NCBI GenBank assembly: GCA_964404035.1
Contig: CAYOIT010000195.1
Span: forward strand, 1-8,108
DNA length: 8,108 nt
Source: CAMBRF01 sp964404035
GTDB lineage: Bacteria > Verrucomicrobiota > Kiritimatiellia > CAIKKV01 > CAITUY01
Direction of reading: 5' to 3'
A model generated the notes under the pieces. The model saw nothing but the letters and a program-made list of their open reading frames with translations. It was not told where the DNA came from and made no database searches. Positions 1-7,415 of this stretch are shown piece by piece (within the stretch, counting starts at the first letter, position 1; each line of letters starts with the position of its first letter). The position numbers were made by a program, and so were the translations under genes.

Positions 1-2
1 TC

Positions 3-3000
3 GACAACATCGCGCAGGTTGCGGAGACAGTCGCGAAAACGGGCGATCTCAACAATCCCTACGACGATACGCTTCGCGAGGAGCGCGTCGTTGAGGCTGC
101 CGGCGGAACCGTACTCTCGCACACCATCGTCGAATCCCGCCGTTTCGGCAGCGGCGAGACTGCCGTCATGCGCGAGACCTCCCGCAGCGAAAAGGCTCAC
201 GGCGAAGACAACTGGAAGAGCGCCGAGGCCGCCTACTGGACCGACAACGCCAACCCGCGCCGCAACGGCCGCCCGAAGCTGGTTTGGGGCGACGACCGCA
301 CCTGGCGCTACCAGACCTGGGATGACCTCGGCCGCGAAAACATGCGCCTCGACCAGTGGGACGGCTCGGAATGTCCGGAGGCGACGCTCTGTGGCGGCAC
401 GCCGCTTACCGTCACGAATCTCCCTGCCGGCATCGTCTGTACCGCCACGGTCATGGACTACTCGCCCCAAGCGGGCGATTCGAGCCACTCCGACGACCTC
501 GGCAGCCCGCGCACCGTCACGGTACAGCTCGTGCGCAACGCCGTGGCGACCGTCATCTCCCGCTCCTGGCATGTCTACACCCACGGGTTCACCAACGGCT
601 ATGCCGCCGTCACGGTACGGACGATCCGCGCCTGCTCGGCGACCGCCGCCATCGGCGACCCCGAAAACGCCGTCTCGACCGAGACCGTCTTTGACCGCGA
701 CGCCACCGGCGTGCCGCTGCTTCTGCGCGGGCGTCCTGCTTCGACTACCGGCGAAGACGACGTCACGACAACGTACGATTATGCCCTGGGCACGTTCGAC
801 ACTGCCAGCCGCACCTTCACCGTCTCTTCAACCGGCCCCCATCTTCGCATGATCTCGATGCGTACGACCGCCGCCGCCCCCGACGGCATCCCCGGCAAGT
901 CCGTTAAGAATCTGACCATCCAGGACGCGACCCACGGCGTAACGCTCCACAGCGCCACGCTGCTGGCCTCGAACGACACCCCGCTAGACTGGCAGGACCA
1001 TGCCTACGACGACAAGAACCGCCTGCGGAGCACCCGCTATTCTGACGGGGCCTCTTCCACCAACGCCTACTCCTGCTGCCGCCTCCTCTGGACGATGGAC
1101 CGCGACGGCAACAAAATCCTCCGTTCCGCCGTCACCGGTTCCGATCACCTCTATCATGCGATGGAAGAGGTGTCGCTGGCGGGTCTGCCCCACGACGAAC
1201 TCTATGTCCCTTATGCAAACTGGTATTCCGCTGATTTCTCCGCCTTCCGTGTCACGCAGCACTTCATGGACGCCCTCGGGCGTGAGACCAATACCGTGGT
1301 GCGCCCCGCAAAGGTTGAAGGTGTGGCCGTCGATCCTAACTTCGTCTACAACAAGGGCTGGCGCACGTCCGAAACGACCGACTATCCCGACGGTACTTCC
1401 GATTTCTCCGTCCACACCGACGGGCGCGGTGTCCGCACCGTCTCCCGATCCTCCGCATACGAAGACCGTTATGAGTATCAGACGCAAGTCTTCCACCCGA
1501 CCAACCTCGTCACGTCCGTTTCAACCGACCTCTCCATCTCCTATCGCAACGGAGCGACCGTCACGCAGCGCGAATGGGTTGACCAATGGACACGGGATAC
1601 CCGCCTGACGGAATATGACGATTCAGGCTGTCGCATCGGCATTCAGGTTTCCGAATCGAGCGACTATCCCGCCATCACGAACAGCGTGGCCCTCTCCGAC
1701 TTCCTCGGACGCGCCGTCGCGATCCTCACGCCGCTTGGCGTCACCTCCAACTTCTACAACGGCGCTTCCATGCGGATTCAGACGACCACACGCACCGGGT
1801 ATCCGGTTACGGAAAACCTATATGATGACCTTGGCGACCCGGTTGGCGCCGTCGTTTCCGGCATCACCAACCGCACCGACGTATCCTACGAGACCGTTGC
1901 CGGCGAAGTCTGGCGTGTCGTGGACTCCCTCGCGGGCGCCGCGCGCTCCGTCACCCGCGAACGGCTCACCGGCCTTTCCGACACCCTGCGCCGCCACAAT
2001 GTTGAGGTAGGTGCGAACAACGTGACCAACGAAATGACGGCCGTCTGGAGCGAATCCGCGCGGACCCTCACCGAAACGCAGACTACCTCCCTTCGAGCGA
2101 CGCCTTCAGTCCGTGTACAGAAATACGGGCGCATGATATCGGAAACCTCGGCAGACGGCGGCCGCAACTTCTTCTTCGATCCCTACGGACGCGTTTTCTA
2201 CACCGAGCGACGGCCGTCCGTGTCCTCCGCGTGGCTTTCCGAGACCTGGCTTGGATTCAACGATTTCGGCGATGTCGCGGAGCACGACGCCTTCATCGCC
2301 AGCGGCAGCACCTATGCAATCACTTCATACGCCTTCGACGCATTTGGCCGCGAAACCATCCGTGTCGACGCCCTGGGGAACGCCGTGACCAACGCCTACG
2401 ACACCCTCGGTCGGCGCGTCGCCGTCTCCGGCGCGACCTACCCGCTCACACACGGATATGACACCGCCGGGCGGGCGACGGCATTGTCCACTACCCGTGA
2501 CGGCGGTGTTTGGGACAGCACCGCATGGCTTTACAACGTCGCATCAGGGCTGGTCACCAACAAGGTCTATGCCGACGATACAGTCGTTTCGTTCAGCTAC
2601 GATGAGGCGTCTCGCCCCGAGCGTACCACCTGGGCGCGTGGTGCATGGCGCGAGCACGCCTACAACGCCGACGGCGTCCTGGCCGCCACCACCTACAGCG
2701 ACGCGACGCCTGACGTCGCGCTGGCCTACGATGCCTTCCAGCGTCTCGCCGTTGCATCCAATTCCGTCGCGGCTTATGTCTACTCCAACGATGCGCTCGG
2801 GGCGGCTACCAACGAGACGGCTGTCATTGGCACGAACACGCATGAGGTCGTCCGGGGACACGACGAATTCCACAGACTTTCCGCGTTAAGCTTGTCGATC
2901 AACGGTGCGGACAAAGGCGGCATCCACTACCGCTACGATGCCGAAAGCCGATTGGCGGGGCTGGCGCTCACCAATGCGCAGGGCCGAGGAGTCCAGGTGG

Positions 3001-4691
3001 CATGCTCCAACTACGCCGGGTATGCTTATGGCTACAGGATTACCGTGCCGTCGGCGAGCATCTTAACCCGTGCGATCCAACGCGACATTTACAGACGGAA
3101 CCTGATCACCCAGTGCGGGCAGTTGTTCGAAGGTATGGCGATGAACGGCTATGCCTATACCTACGACGTACTCAACCGGGCCACCGCCAGAAACAACGAC
3201 GCGTTCGGCTACAACGCCCGGTCGGAAGTCACGTCGGCTCTCATCCAGACCAACAATGCCAGCCGATATGAATATGACGGTATCGGCAATGCCCTTTGGG
3301 CTTCGTTCAATGCGGTCACCAACATCTACACCGCGAGCGCCCTCAACCAGTACACGGCGGTCAACAGTGCCCTGCTTTCATACGACCCAGACGGCAATCT
3401 TTCGACCAACGGTGTTTGGTCTTATACATGGGACGCGGAGAACCGCCTGGTCACCGTCGCTTCCAACGGCGTGCTTCTCGTCACGAACGCCTACGATCAC
3501 CAGCACCGGCGCGTTCGCAAGGTGACGCCGGCGGCGACCTTTGACTTTATCTATGATGGTTGGAACCTGATCCACGAGACCGTCTCGTCCACCAACGGAG
3601 CCGTGACCGAGATTCAGTACTTCTGGGGAGCTGATCTTTCCGGAACGCTACAGGGGGCCGGGGGCGTCGGCGGGCTGCTGGCCGTGTCGATCAACGGTCA
3701 GTTCTATTTCCCGTGCTATGACAACAACGGCAACATTGCGGCCTATTCCGACGAGTCGGGATGCCTCGTGGCCGTGTATTTCTACGACGCCTTTGGGCGC
3801 ATTATCTCCCAGTCCGGTCCCATGGCCGACGTCTTTCATCACCGCTTCAGCACAAAGTACTTTGACGCTGAAACCGGCCTGTACTACTACGGCTATCGCT
3901 TCTATTCCTCGGAAATGATGCGGTGGATGAACCGAGATCGAATCGGCGAGGAAGGCGGGTTGAATCTGTACGTATTCGTAGAGAATGATCCCTTCTCGTG
4001 GACCGACTATCTAGGAAACGCGCGACAGGGGAAGTGGATTGAACCCAGGGATGACGAAGGATGGTCAATTGTCGGCACGGGACAGTTTCCCGGACCTGGC
4101 TGGTCGGGGGAGTTCCGGGGGCGCCCCGCCACCCTTTTCGATTTTACCGCCAAGCTGCACGATCTGAACTACGCTTTAAACGGCATCGAGTTTGGGGTAT
4201 TAAGCGGAACCGTTGGTCACGGCGTACCAGTCGTCAGGGGACGCGGCAAGGCTTTGTCTCGCAAAGCCAAAGCCGACTTCATCTTTCGCAAGATGACCGA
4301 AGTGGGGACGGGAGGGGGCTCCTGGGTTGGGTTCGTCAACTGGGCAGCTCGCGCCGTCTTCTACGACGATCCAAAATATTTCTGCAAAGGCGACGATTTC
4401 GCCAATGCCCTCCTCCAGCCCGAAACGCCAAGGTTGTCCAAACCCGAAGAGTACCTGATGATCCCCTACAGCCATCTCAAGGAGCCGCGCCCGACCGTCC
4501 AGGTCGTCAAGCACTGGAAGGGCATTCCCGAGCATCCGGTGACCAAGACATTTGAGTACCCGAATTACATGGAGATCGCGAACGATGATCGTCATCCCGG
4601 CTGGTGGGCGTGGTCGGAATCCGTCTATGGCGGGACGTGGCAGAAAATTCAGGAGATCACCAATGAGACCGACTCTTCGTTCAAATGGTAG
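3..4691 (+). CDS. Rhs/YD-repeat polymorphic toxin, 5'-partial, with PLA2-like C-terminal tip
   Basis: The frame is open from base 3 and continues off the left edge, so the Met at 168 (visible residue 56) is internal and not the start. There are 1562 visible residues before TAG at 4689-4691. From about residue 100 to 1285 the protein is a chain of YD-type repeats, for example YDTLGRR, YDTAGRA, YDAFQRL, YEYDGIGN and YFYDAFGR, with many TN/SN connectors. Residues 1286-1338 match the Rhs core-associated motif: ETGLYYYGYRFYS, then RDRIGEEGGLNLY, ending in TDYLG. Known Rhs proteins form a hollow shell around a C-terminal toxin and are exported by type VI or other systems. The export route here is not visible. 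After the core come about 224 unrelated residues, the toxin tip. Two prolines usual in the family motif (RDPIG, DPLG) are Arg and Tyr here. GC is high (67% in one hand-counted line). The Rhs call is firm; the tip activity is inferred. Confidence 0.95.
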   Translation, partial: DNIAQVAETVAKTGDLNNPYDDTLREERVVEAAGGTVLSHTIVESRRFGSGETAVMRETSRSEKAHGEDNWKSAEAAYWTDNANPRRNGRPKLVWGDDRTWRYQTWDDLGRENMRLDQWDGSECPEATLCGGTPLTVTNLPAGIVCTATVMDYSPQAGDSSHSDDLGSPRTVTVQLVRNAVATVISRSWHVYTHGFTNGYAAVTVRTIRACSATAAIGDPENAVSTETVFDRDATGVPLLLRGRPASTTGEDDVTTTYDYALGTFDTASRTFTVSSTGPHLRMISMRTTAAAPDGIPGKSVKNLTIQDATHGVTLHSATLLASNDTPLDWQDHAYDDKNRLRSTRYSDGASSTNAYSCCRLLWTMDRDGNKILRSAVTGSDHLYHAMEEVSLAGLPHDELYVPYANWYSADFSAFRVTQHFMDALGRETNTVVRPAKVEGVAVDPNFVYNKGWRTSETTDYPDGTSDFSVHTDGRGVRTVSRSSAYEDRYEYQTQVFHPTNLVTSVSTDLSISYRNGATVTQREWVDQWTRDTRLTEYDDSGCRIGIQVSESSDYPAITNSVALSDFLGRAVAILTPLGVTSNFYNGASMRIQTTTRTGYPVTENLYDDLGDPVGAVVSGITNRTDVSYETVAGEVWRVVDSLAGAARSVTRERLTGLSDTLRRHNVEVGANNVTNEMTAVWSESARTLTETQTTSLRATPSVRVQKYGRMISETSADGGRNFFFDPYGRVFYTERRPSVSSAWLSETWLGFNDFGDVAEHDAFIASGSTYAITSYAFDAFGRETIRVDALGNAVTNAYDTLGRRVAVSGATYPLTHGYDTAGRATALSTTRDGGVWDSTAWLYNVASGLVTNKVYADDTVVSFSYDEASRPERTTWARGAWREHAYNADGVLAATTYSDATPDVALAYDAFQRLAVASNSVAAYVYSNDALGAATNETAVIGTNTHEVVRGHDEFHRLSALSLSINGADKGGIHYRYDAESRLAGLALTNAQGRGVQVACSNYAGYAYGYRITVPSASILTRAIQRDIYRRNLITQCGQLFEGMAMNGYAYTYDVLNRATARNNDAFGYNARSEVTSALIQTNNASRYEYDGIGNALWASFNAVTNIYTASALNQYTAVNSALLSYDPDGNLSTNGVWSYTWDAENRLVTVASNGVLLVTNAYDHQHRRVRKVTPAATFDFIYDGWNLIHETVSSTNGAVTEIQYFWGADLSGTLQGAGGVGGLLAVSINGQFYFPCYDNNGNIAAYSDESGCLVAVYFYDAFGRIISQSGPMADVFHHRFSTKYFDAETGLYYYGYRFYSSEMMRWMNRDRIGEEGGLNLYVFVENDPFSWTDYLGNARQGKWIEPRDDEGWSIVGTGQFPGPGWSGEFRGRPATLFDFTAKLHDLNYALNGIEFGVLSGTVGHGVPVVRGRGKALSRKAKADFIFRKMTEVGTGGGSWVGFVNWAARAVFYDDPKYFCKGDDFANALLQPETPRLSKPEEYLMIPYSHLKEPRPTVQVVKHWKGIPEHPVTKTFEYPNYMEIANDDRHPGWWAWSESVYGGTWQKIQEITNETDSSFKW
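4639..4684 (+). repeat. Direct repeat, copy 1: rhs tip end / lipoprotein gene start
   Basis: This 46-bp segment spans the last codons of rhs and the start codon of the next gene. It matches 5493-5538 without gaps at 36 of 46 positions (counted by eye), with a constant offset of 854 bp. In the rhs frame it encodes QKIQEITNETDSSFK. It also holds the AGGAG ribosome binding site and the ATG at 4663. Confidence 0.75.
4651..4655 (+). promoter_or_regulatory. Ribosome binding site AGGAG for the lipoprotein gene
   Basis: AGGAG lies 7 bases before the ATG at 4663, inside the rhs coding region. It fixes the lipoprotein start at 4663 rather than the earlier in-frame ATG at 4552, and implies that translation is coupled to the end of rhs. 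Confidence 0.7.
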
Positions 4692-5520
4692 CGGCGGCGT
4701 TGCCAGATTGTGTGCTGGATGCCTGGTTACCGTTGCCCTTCTGTCGCTGGTGGCAGGCTGTGTTGGCAGTAACCGCCAACGTGACTTCACCCGCCTGTAT
4801 CGCATCGTTCCCGGCGAAGAGCGCGAAGATTTCGCCAGGCTTGCCGCCTGGATTGCCGATCACGACGGGCAGATTACGCTGCCGGTTGGCGGAACTATCC
4901 ATTGGGCTGAAACGGCCTACTACCGCTGGTTCAGTAACGAGACGTTTGTGATCCTGACGTGCCCGCCGAGATTCCATGAGAGTCGTTCCTTTGTCAGATG
5001 GGTTTGTGGCTCGGTTATACCTGAAAAAAGGGGCGTGGGTTGGGCGCTTTCGGGAGACTACGGTATACGCGGGCCGGGCACCTACGATTTCCCGGGTGTC
5101 GCAATGCGGACTGATAAGGCGCAACAGGATGGTGTCTTCGGCGCGCACTTCGGCGACGGGCGGGAACGCCTGCTGCGGCTGCAGAAGTGGCATGTCTCCG
5201 ACCAGCCAATTGGTAATCAGATTGTGGCGTCAAGGCTCAACGAAAACCCGACAGATGACTGCTTCGTCTTCAATTGGTTGCGGGGATATTCGGACGACTT
5301 TGATATGCACTTGTTTCTCACGCAGGACAGACGTGTTGGTATCATTTCTATCCGCATGCCAAATTCGCCAAGCCTTGCCGGACTCGACTTCATGAAGGAA
5401 GATCCGCCGATATTGCGGAAGGGCTCGTTTGTGGTAGACGAGAGCCTTGCAGCGAAGGGCTTACGGCAACGCCCCCCTGTGACGAAGCCACGGGCAGAAG
5501 CTTCGGAAGATCACCGATGA
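4663..5520 (+). CDS. Predicted lipoprotein, candidate immunity protein for the Rhs tip
   Basis: The protein has 285 residues. I chose the ATG at 4663 because AGGAG precedes it by 7 bases and because it gives a textbook lipoprotein signal: Arg2, Arg6 and Arg15, a hydrophobic stretch LVTVALLSLVAG, and the lipobox ending at Cys33. The earlier ATG at 4552 would put about 37 basic residues in front of that signal. The mature part (residues 33-285) is rich in aromatic and charged residues, has no further membrane segment, and matches no family I recognise. It overlaps the rhs end by 29 bp, the usual position for an immunity gene. Immunity proteins against periplasmic lipase effectors are often lipoproteins, which fits a phospholipase tip. 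The last codons and TGA (5518-5520) lie in a diverged copy of the rhs/lipoprotein junction, so the C-terminus may be chimeric. The gene and lipobox are well supported; the immunity role is inferred. Confidence 0.88.
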   Translation: MRPTLRSNGSGGVARLCAGCLVTVALLSLVAGCVGSNRQRDFTRLYRIVPGEEREDFARLAAWIADHDGQITLPVGGTIHWAETAYYRWFSNETFVILTCPPRFHESRSFVRWVCGSVIPEKRGVGWALSGDYGIRGPGTYDFPGVAMRTDKAQQDGVFGAHFGDGRERLLRLQKWHVSDQPIGNQIVASRLNENPTDDCFVFNWLRGYSDDFDMHLFLTQDRRVGIISIRMPNSPSLAGLDFMKEDPPILRKGSFVVDESLAAKGLRQRPPVTKPRAEASEDHR

Positions 5521-5545
5521 CACCGAATCCTCAGTCAAGTCGCAA
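5492..5545 (+). pseudogene. Relic of a second Rhs tip end (orphan toxin junction)
   Basis: In the frame starting at 5492 the DNA reads GQKLRKITDDTESSVKS. Aligned with the rhs C-terminus WQKIQEITNETDSSFKW it shares 8 of 17 residues, and most differences are conservative (I/L, N/D, E/D, D/E). That pattern suggests the copy once evolved as coding sequence. A stop at 5480-5482 closes the frame upstream and the original toxin stop is lost, so only the last codons survive. The copy overlaps the 3' end of the lipoprotein gene in another frame. It also keeps the equivalent of the immunity start codon, ATG at 5517-5519. Confidence 0.6.
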
Positions 5546-5564
5546 CCTCGTGACGACCATGTGA
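5517..5564 (+). pseudogene. Residual immunity-gene start, 15-residue frame
   Basis: The ATG at 5517 corresponds to the lipoprotein start at 4663 (offset 854). It overlaps the lipoprotein stop in an ATGA arrangement. It encodes MTPNPQSSRNLVTTM and then TGA, compared with MRPTLRSN in the intact gene. No signal peptide remains. It is best read as the remnant of a second immunity gene start, not a functional small protein. Confidence 0.35.
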
Positions 5565-5581
5565 CAGGCTTGATATTGATT

Positions 5582-5586
5582 AGGAG
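5582..5586 (+). promoter_or_regulatory. Ribosome binding site AGGAG for the 99-residue membrane protein
   Basis: AGGAG lies 6 bases before the ATG at 5593. It is a near-ideal Shine-Dalgarno position and the main support for this short gene being real. Confidence 0.65.
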
Positions 5587-5592
5587 AACACC

Positions 5593-5892
5593 ATGGGGCG
5601 CATTGGGCGCAAGATTCTTATCGGCATCGTCGTCTACGTGACAGTTTACCTCGCTCTGTCGCGGATCTCCGCTCGTATGAACAGCAGGATTGGTGTCCAA
5701 GGATTCTTCTACGTCCCTGTTCACGCAACACGCATGAATCTCTCGACATTGCAGCGCTTGCATGAGGCCGGCAACATGGTCTTTTACCCGGTGTGGTACG
5801 TTGACCGCACGGTCTTCAGTGGTCCACCAGTTTCGGCAATTCCCCTGTTCACGCTGGACAGCTCAGAGACGAATCGGCTCACTCATCCGTAG
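5593..5892 (+). CDS. Small membrane-anchored protein of unknown function
   Basis: The protein has 99 residues. It begins MGRIGRK, followed by one hydrophobic segment (about residues 8-23, ILIGIVVYVTVYLALS), then a basic SRISARMNSR stretch. The positive residues on both sides leave the orientation uncertain. The rest is rich in aromatic residues and Val/Pro (FFYVPV, VFYPVWYVD, SGPPVSAIPLF) and looks like a small folded domain. I do not recognise the family. The gene starts 72 bp after the lipoprotein stop with AGGAG at 5582-5586, on the same strand, so co-transcription is likely. Because it directly follows the relic rhs-tip junction, it may be the partner or an accessory immunity gene of the lost toxin tip. 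That is inference from position only. Confidence 0.75.
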   Translation: MGRIGRKILIGIVVYVTVYLALSRISARMNSRIGVQGFFYVPVHATRMNLSTLQRLHEAGNMVFYPVWYVDRTVFSGPPVSAIPLFTLDSSETNRLTHP

Positions 5893-5990
5893 ACGGTGGC
5901 GACCGATGCACATAATCCCCAAACCGAGCAAAATCGTCCAACTTCTAGAACAGCGAATCTTTCGCCCGCATGGGCCATTCATCAAAGCTG

Positions 5991-5995
5991 AAGGA
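5991..5995 (+). promoter_or_regulatory. Ribosome binding site AAGGA for the secreted 267-residue protein
   Basis: AAGGA lies 8 bases before the ATG at 6004 and supports that start. The 111 bp between the previous stop and this ATG contain no other gene I can support. Confidence 0.6.
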
Positions 5996-6003
5996 CAGTA
6001 ACA

Positions 6004-6807
6004 ATGAGGCGCATTCCTATACCCACAATTGTGGCCTTGGTCGTTTTTGCTCTACGCGTTGGTGGTGAACCAACAGCACCCGGCGCTAGACTCTTGGTGC
6101 TGCCAAATCATCTGGCACGTCTGGAGTTCATACCAGCAACGGGCGTTTCACACTGTAGGGCTACTGTGACGAACTGGGTATGCCTAACACCGATTTTAAC
6201 TGAACAATTGGAGTTACTGCTGGGGGCCCATAGCGCTGCGGCGGACGAGGGACAAGTGCTGCAAGTTGCCGACGATGCCACTTGGGTCGATGCGATGCTT
6301 GCTTGCGAGAGAGCAACTGAATTTGCGCGGACGCATGGGGCTATAGCTACCGACGAAGTCATACGCATACCACGCGTCGAAGAATACATACTGCTAGCGC
6401 AGCAAAAAGCGGGCGAACTTGCTCTCCGGAATCTGGGAGTGCTCTTGGACACCGATAGCACCATATGTCGTGAATGGGCCTATGACGTAATGATCGATGC
6501 CAAGTTGGAGATTGCTCCAAGTGTACGAGTTGACCCATTTGGCGAATCTGTGCGCATCCTTGTTCATACCAATAGGTGCTTGAGTGGACAGGGATCTACA
6601 TTCAGGTTAATGATATCGCGAGAGCATGACATGGTCGTGTCAAACAAGTTTGCCGACCTACGTGCTAAGCTGCTTCTCGGCACGGCAAACGAGAGGAGAC
6701 TTCGCTACGGGGCTGTTTTGACTGTTTTTAGAGGCGGTCGGAGTGCACCAGTATTGCTGCGTCAAGAAAGGGCAACAGTGGGGCCGTCGCAACCACCTAT
6801 CCCTTGA
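6004..6807 (+). CDS. Secreted protein of unknown function
   Basis: The protein has 267 residues and its start is supported by AAGGA at 5991-5995. Residues 1-21 look like a Sec signal peptide: MRRIPIP, then TIVALVVFAL, then a small-residue region near VGGEPTAPG where cleavage is plausible. There is no lipobox cysteine at that point. The mature part is mixed, with an alpha-rich middle (TEQLELLLGAHSAAAD, EEYILLAQQKAGELALRN), four cysteines around the middle, and a C-terminal strand-like RYGAVLTVFRG. I recognise no family or catalytic motif. GC is visibly lower than in rhs (52% in one hand-counted line), and it uses codons such as ATA, CTA and AGA more freely, which suggests a different origin. 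It is the third envelope-directed gene in a row after the toxin, so a role in immunity is possible but unproven. Confidence 0.78.
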   Translation: MRRIPIPTIVALVVFALRVGGEPTAPGARLLVLPNHLARLEFIPATGVSHCRATVTNWVCLTPILTEQLELLLGAHSAAADEGQVLQVADDATWVDAMLACERATEFARTHGAIATDEVIRIPRVEEYILLAQQKAGELALRNLGVLLDTDSTICREWAYDVMIDAKLEIAPSVRVDPFGESVRILVHTNRCLSGQGSTFRLMISREHDMVVSNKFADLRAKLLLGTANERRLRYGAVLTVFRGGRSAPVLLRQERATVGPSQPPIP

Positions 6808-7290
6808 GATACAGGAAAGGGCGCTTCCGGGTTTGTGGGGGGATTTTACCCCTCCGTACAGTTCCACATGAAACATTCCTGCACGCCGTCGGTGGCAAGA
6901 CGTTCCACTATGCGAACGACGGATGGGACGCCAGATATACCGTTACGCTGAAACGGCACAATCCTGTCACGCGCTGTCACCAGCGATCCGTATCGGCGTC
7001 ACCTCGTTGCCGCCATAACCAATGTTGTCGGAGGGCCATGGACCGGTGGCCGATCCTGCGGGAGATGATCCCGGTCAAGGAGGCCAAGCGGGGAAAACGG
7101 GCTAGGCGGGTCAAGCGGCAGGGGCCCGCCGGCCGGAGGCCGGGGGAATGAGCGAAAATGTCCAGTTTGTCTGCTGGTGGTGTGATGCAGGACAGGGGCT
7201 GAGAAGGTGTCTGTGCTAACCGAAAAGGGTGCCGAAAAACGCCTGTTTTGCCAGTTAGGTCAAACCATCAACCGGAAATGCGCAGCAGCA
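6808..7290 (+). other. Long non-coding stretch, possible decayed mobile DNA
   Basis: About 480 bp with no gene I can support. A forward frame from a TTG at 6804 runs to 7151, but it overlaps the previous gene, lacks a ribosome binding site and turns into a low-complexity Arg/Lys tail. The stretch holds a GC-rich perfect hairpin at 7129-7143 (CCGGCC, GGA, GGCCGG). It also holds a GCGAAAATGTCCAGTTTG segment near 7153-7170 that is reminiscent of IS21-type ends, but no transposase is visible. Confidence 0.4.
6837..6854 (+). terminator. Weak hairpin after the secreted-protein gene
   Basis: GGGG at 6839-6842 pairs with CCCC at 6849-6852 around ATTTTA. One wobble pair and one further pair extend the stem. 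It starts 30 bp after the gene. There is no run of T after it, so a terminator role is only a possibility. Confidence 0.2.
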
Positions 7291-7291
7291 A

Positions 7292-7415
7292 TTTCTGGTC
7301 TGGAGCAAATGTTTGATTCCAAAGCATTATGTGAACCAGCCGCAATGACAAACCAGAAGCCATCGACCATGACCAGAAAATACGCACCCTTACGGGTGCG
7401 CGTTTATTTCTGGTC
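7292..7415 (+). repeat. CCAGAAA / TTTCTGG motif cluster (module 1 array)
   Basis: TTTCTGGTC occurs at 7292-7300 and 7407-7415. Its complement GACCAGAAA lies at 7371-7379, and a close variant ACCAGAAG at 7352-7359. The last two exact copies form the outer arms of the hairpin at 7371-7415. The arrangement parallels the TCCAAAA array at 7606-7820 with a different motif. Confidence 0.6.
7371..7415 (+). other. Large inverted repeat, module 1 hairpin
   Basis: The inner stem CGCACCC (7383-7389) pairs with GGGTGCG (7394-7400) around the loop TTAC. The outer arms GACCAGAAA (7371-7379) and TTTCTGGTC (7407-7415) pair as well, with an unpaired AT-rich offset between inner and outer stems. It ends 33 bp before the ATG at 7449. 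It could act as a terminator, attenuator, protein-binding palindrome or element end. Confidence 0.65.

Larger units (their letters stand above)
4017..4688 (+). other. Rhs C-terminal toxin domain, phospholipase A2-like (predicted)
   Basis: This is the variable tip after the Rhs core, visible residues 1339-1562. Near its start is a glycine-rich stretch, GQFPGPGWSG (residues 1360-1369). Then comes DFTAKLHDLNY with His1386-Asp1387, and KADFIF with Ala1424-Asp1425. Secreted and parvovirus VP1 phospholipases A2 share this order: a Gly-rich calcium loop, an HD dyad followed by Tyr three residues later, then an Ala-Asp or Cys-Asp with a nearby Phe. The His activates water and the Asp helps bind calcium. 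The tip lacks the cysteine pairs of animal enzymes, as parvovirus domains do. If correct, the toxin would hydrolyse membrane phospholipids. About 125 residues follow the AD motif and I do not recognise them. The call rests on motif order only. Confidence 0.55.

Noticed and set aside
4200..4805. Reverse-strand frame of 201 codons across the rhs end
   Set aside because: It lies opposite well-supported rhs and lipoprotein coding sequence and has no family-like features. High GC makes long antisense frames common.
5593..6018. Similar first bases of the genes at 5593 and 6004 (ATG, one variable base, GGCGCATT)
   Set aside because: The match ends after about 12 bases and the proteins differ at once, apart from general hydrophobicity. 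It is too short to call a duplication.
5980..6020. Possible third copy of the rhs-tip/immunity junction before the gene at 6004
   Set aside because: About 17 of 25 positions match, mostly the ribosome binding site and ATG, and the rhs frame shows no tip-like residues.
6804..7151. Forward frame of 115 codons from a TTG start
   Set aside because: It overlaps the preceding gene, has no ribosome binding site and ends in a low-complexity Arg/Lys/Gly run. No domain is recognisable.
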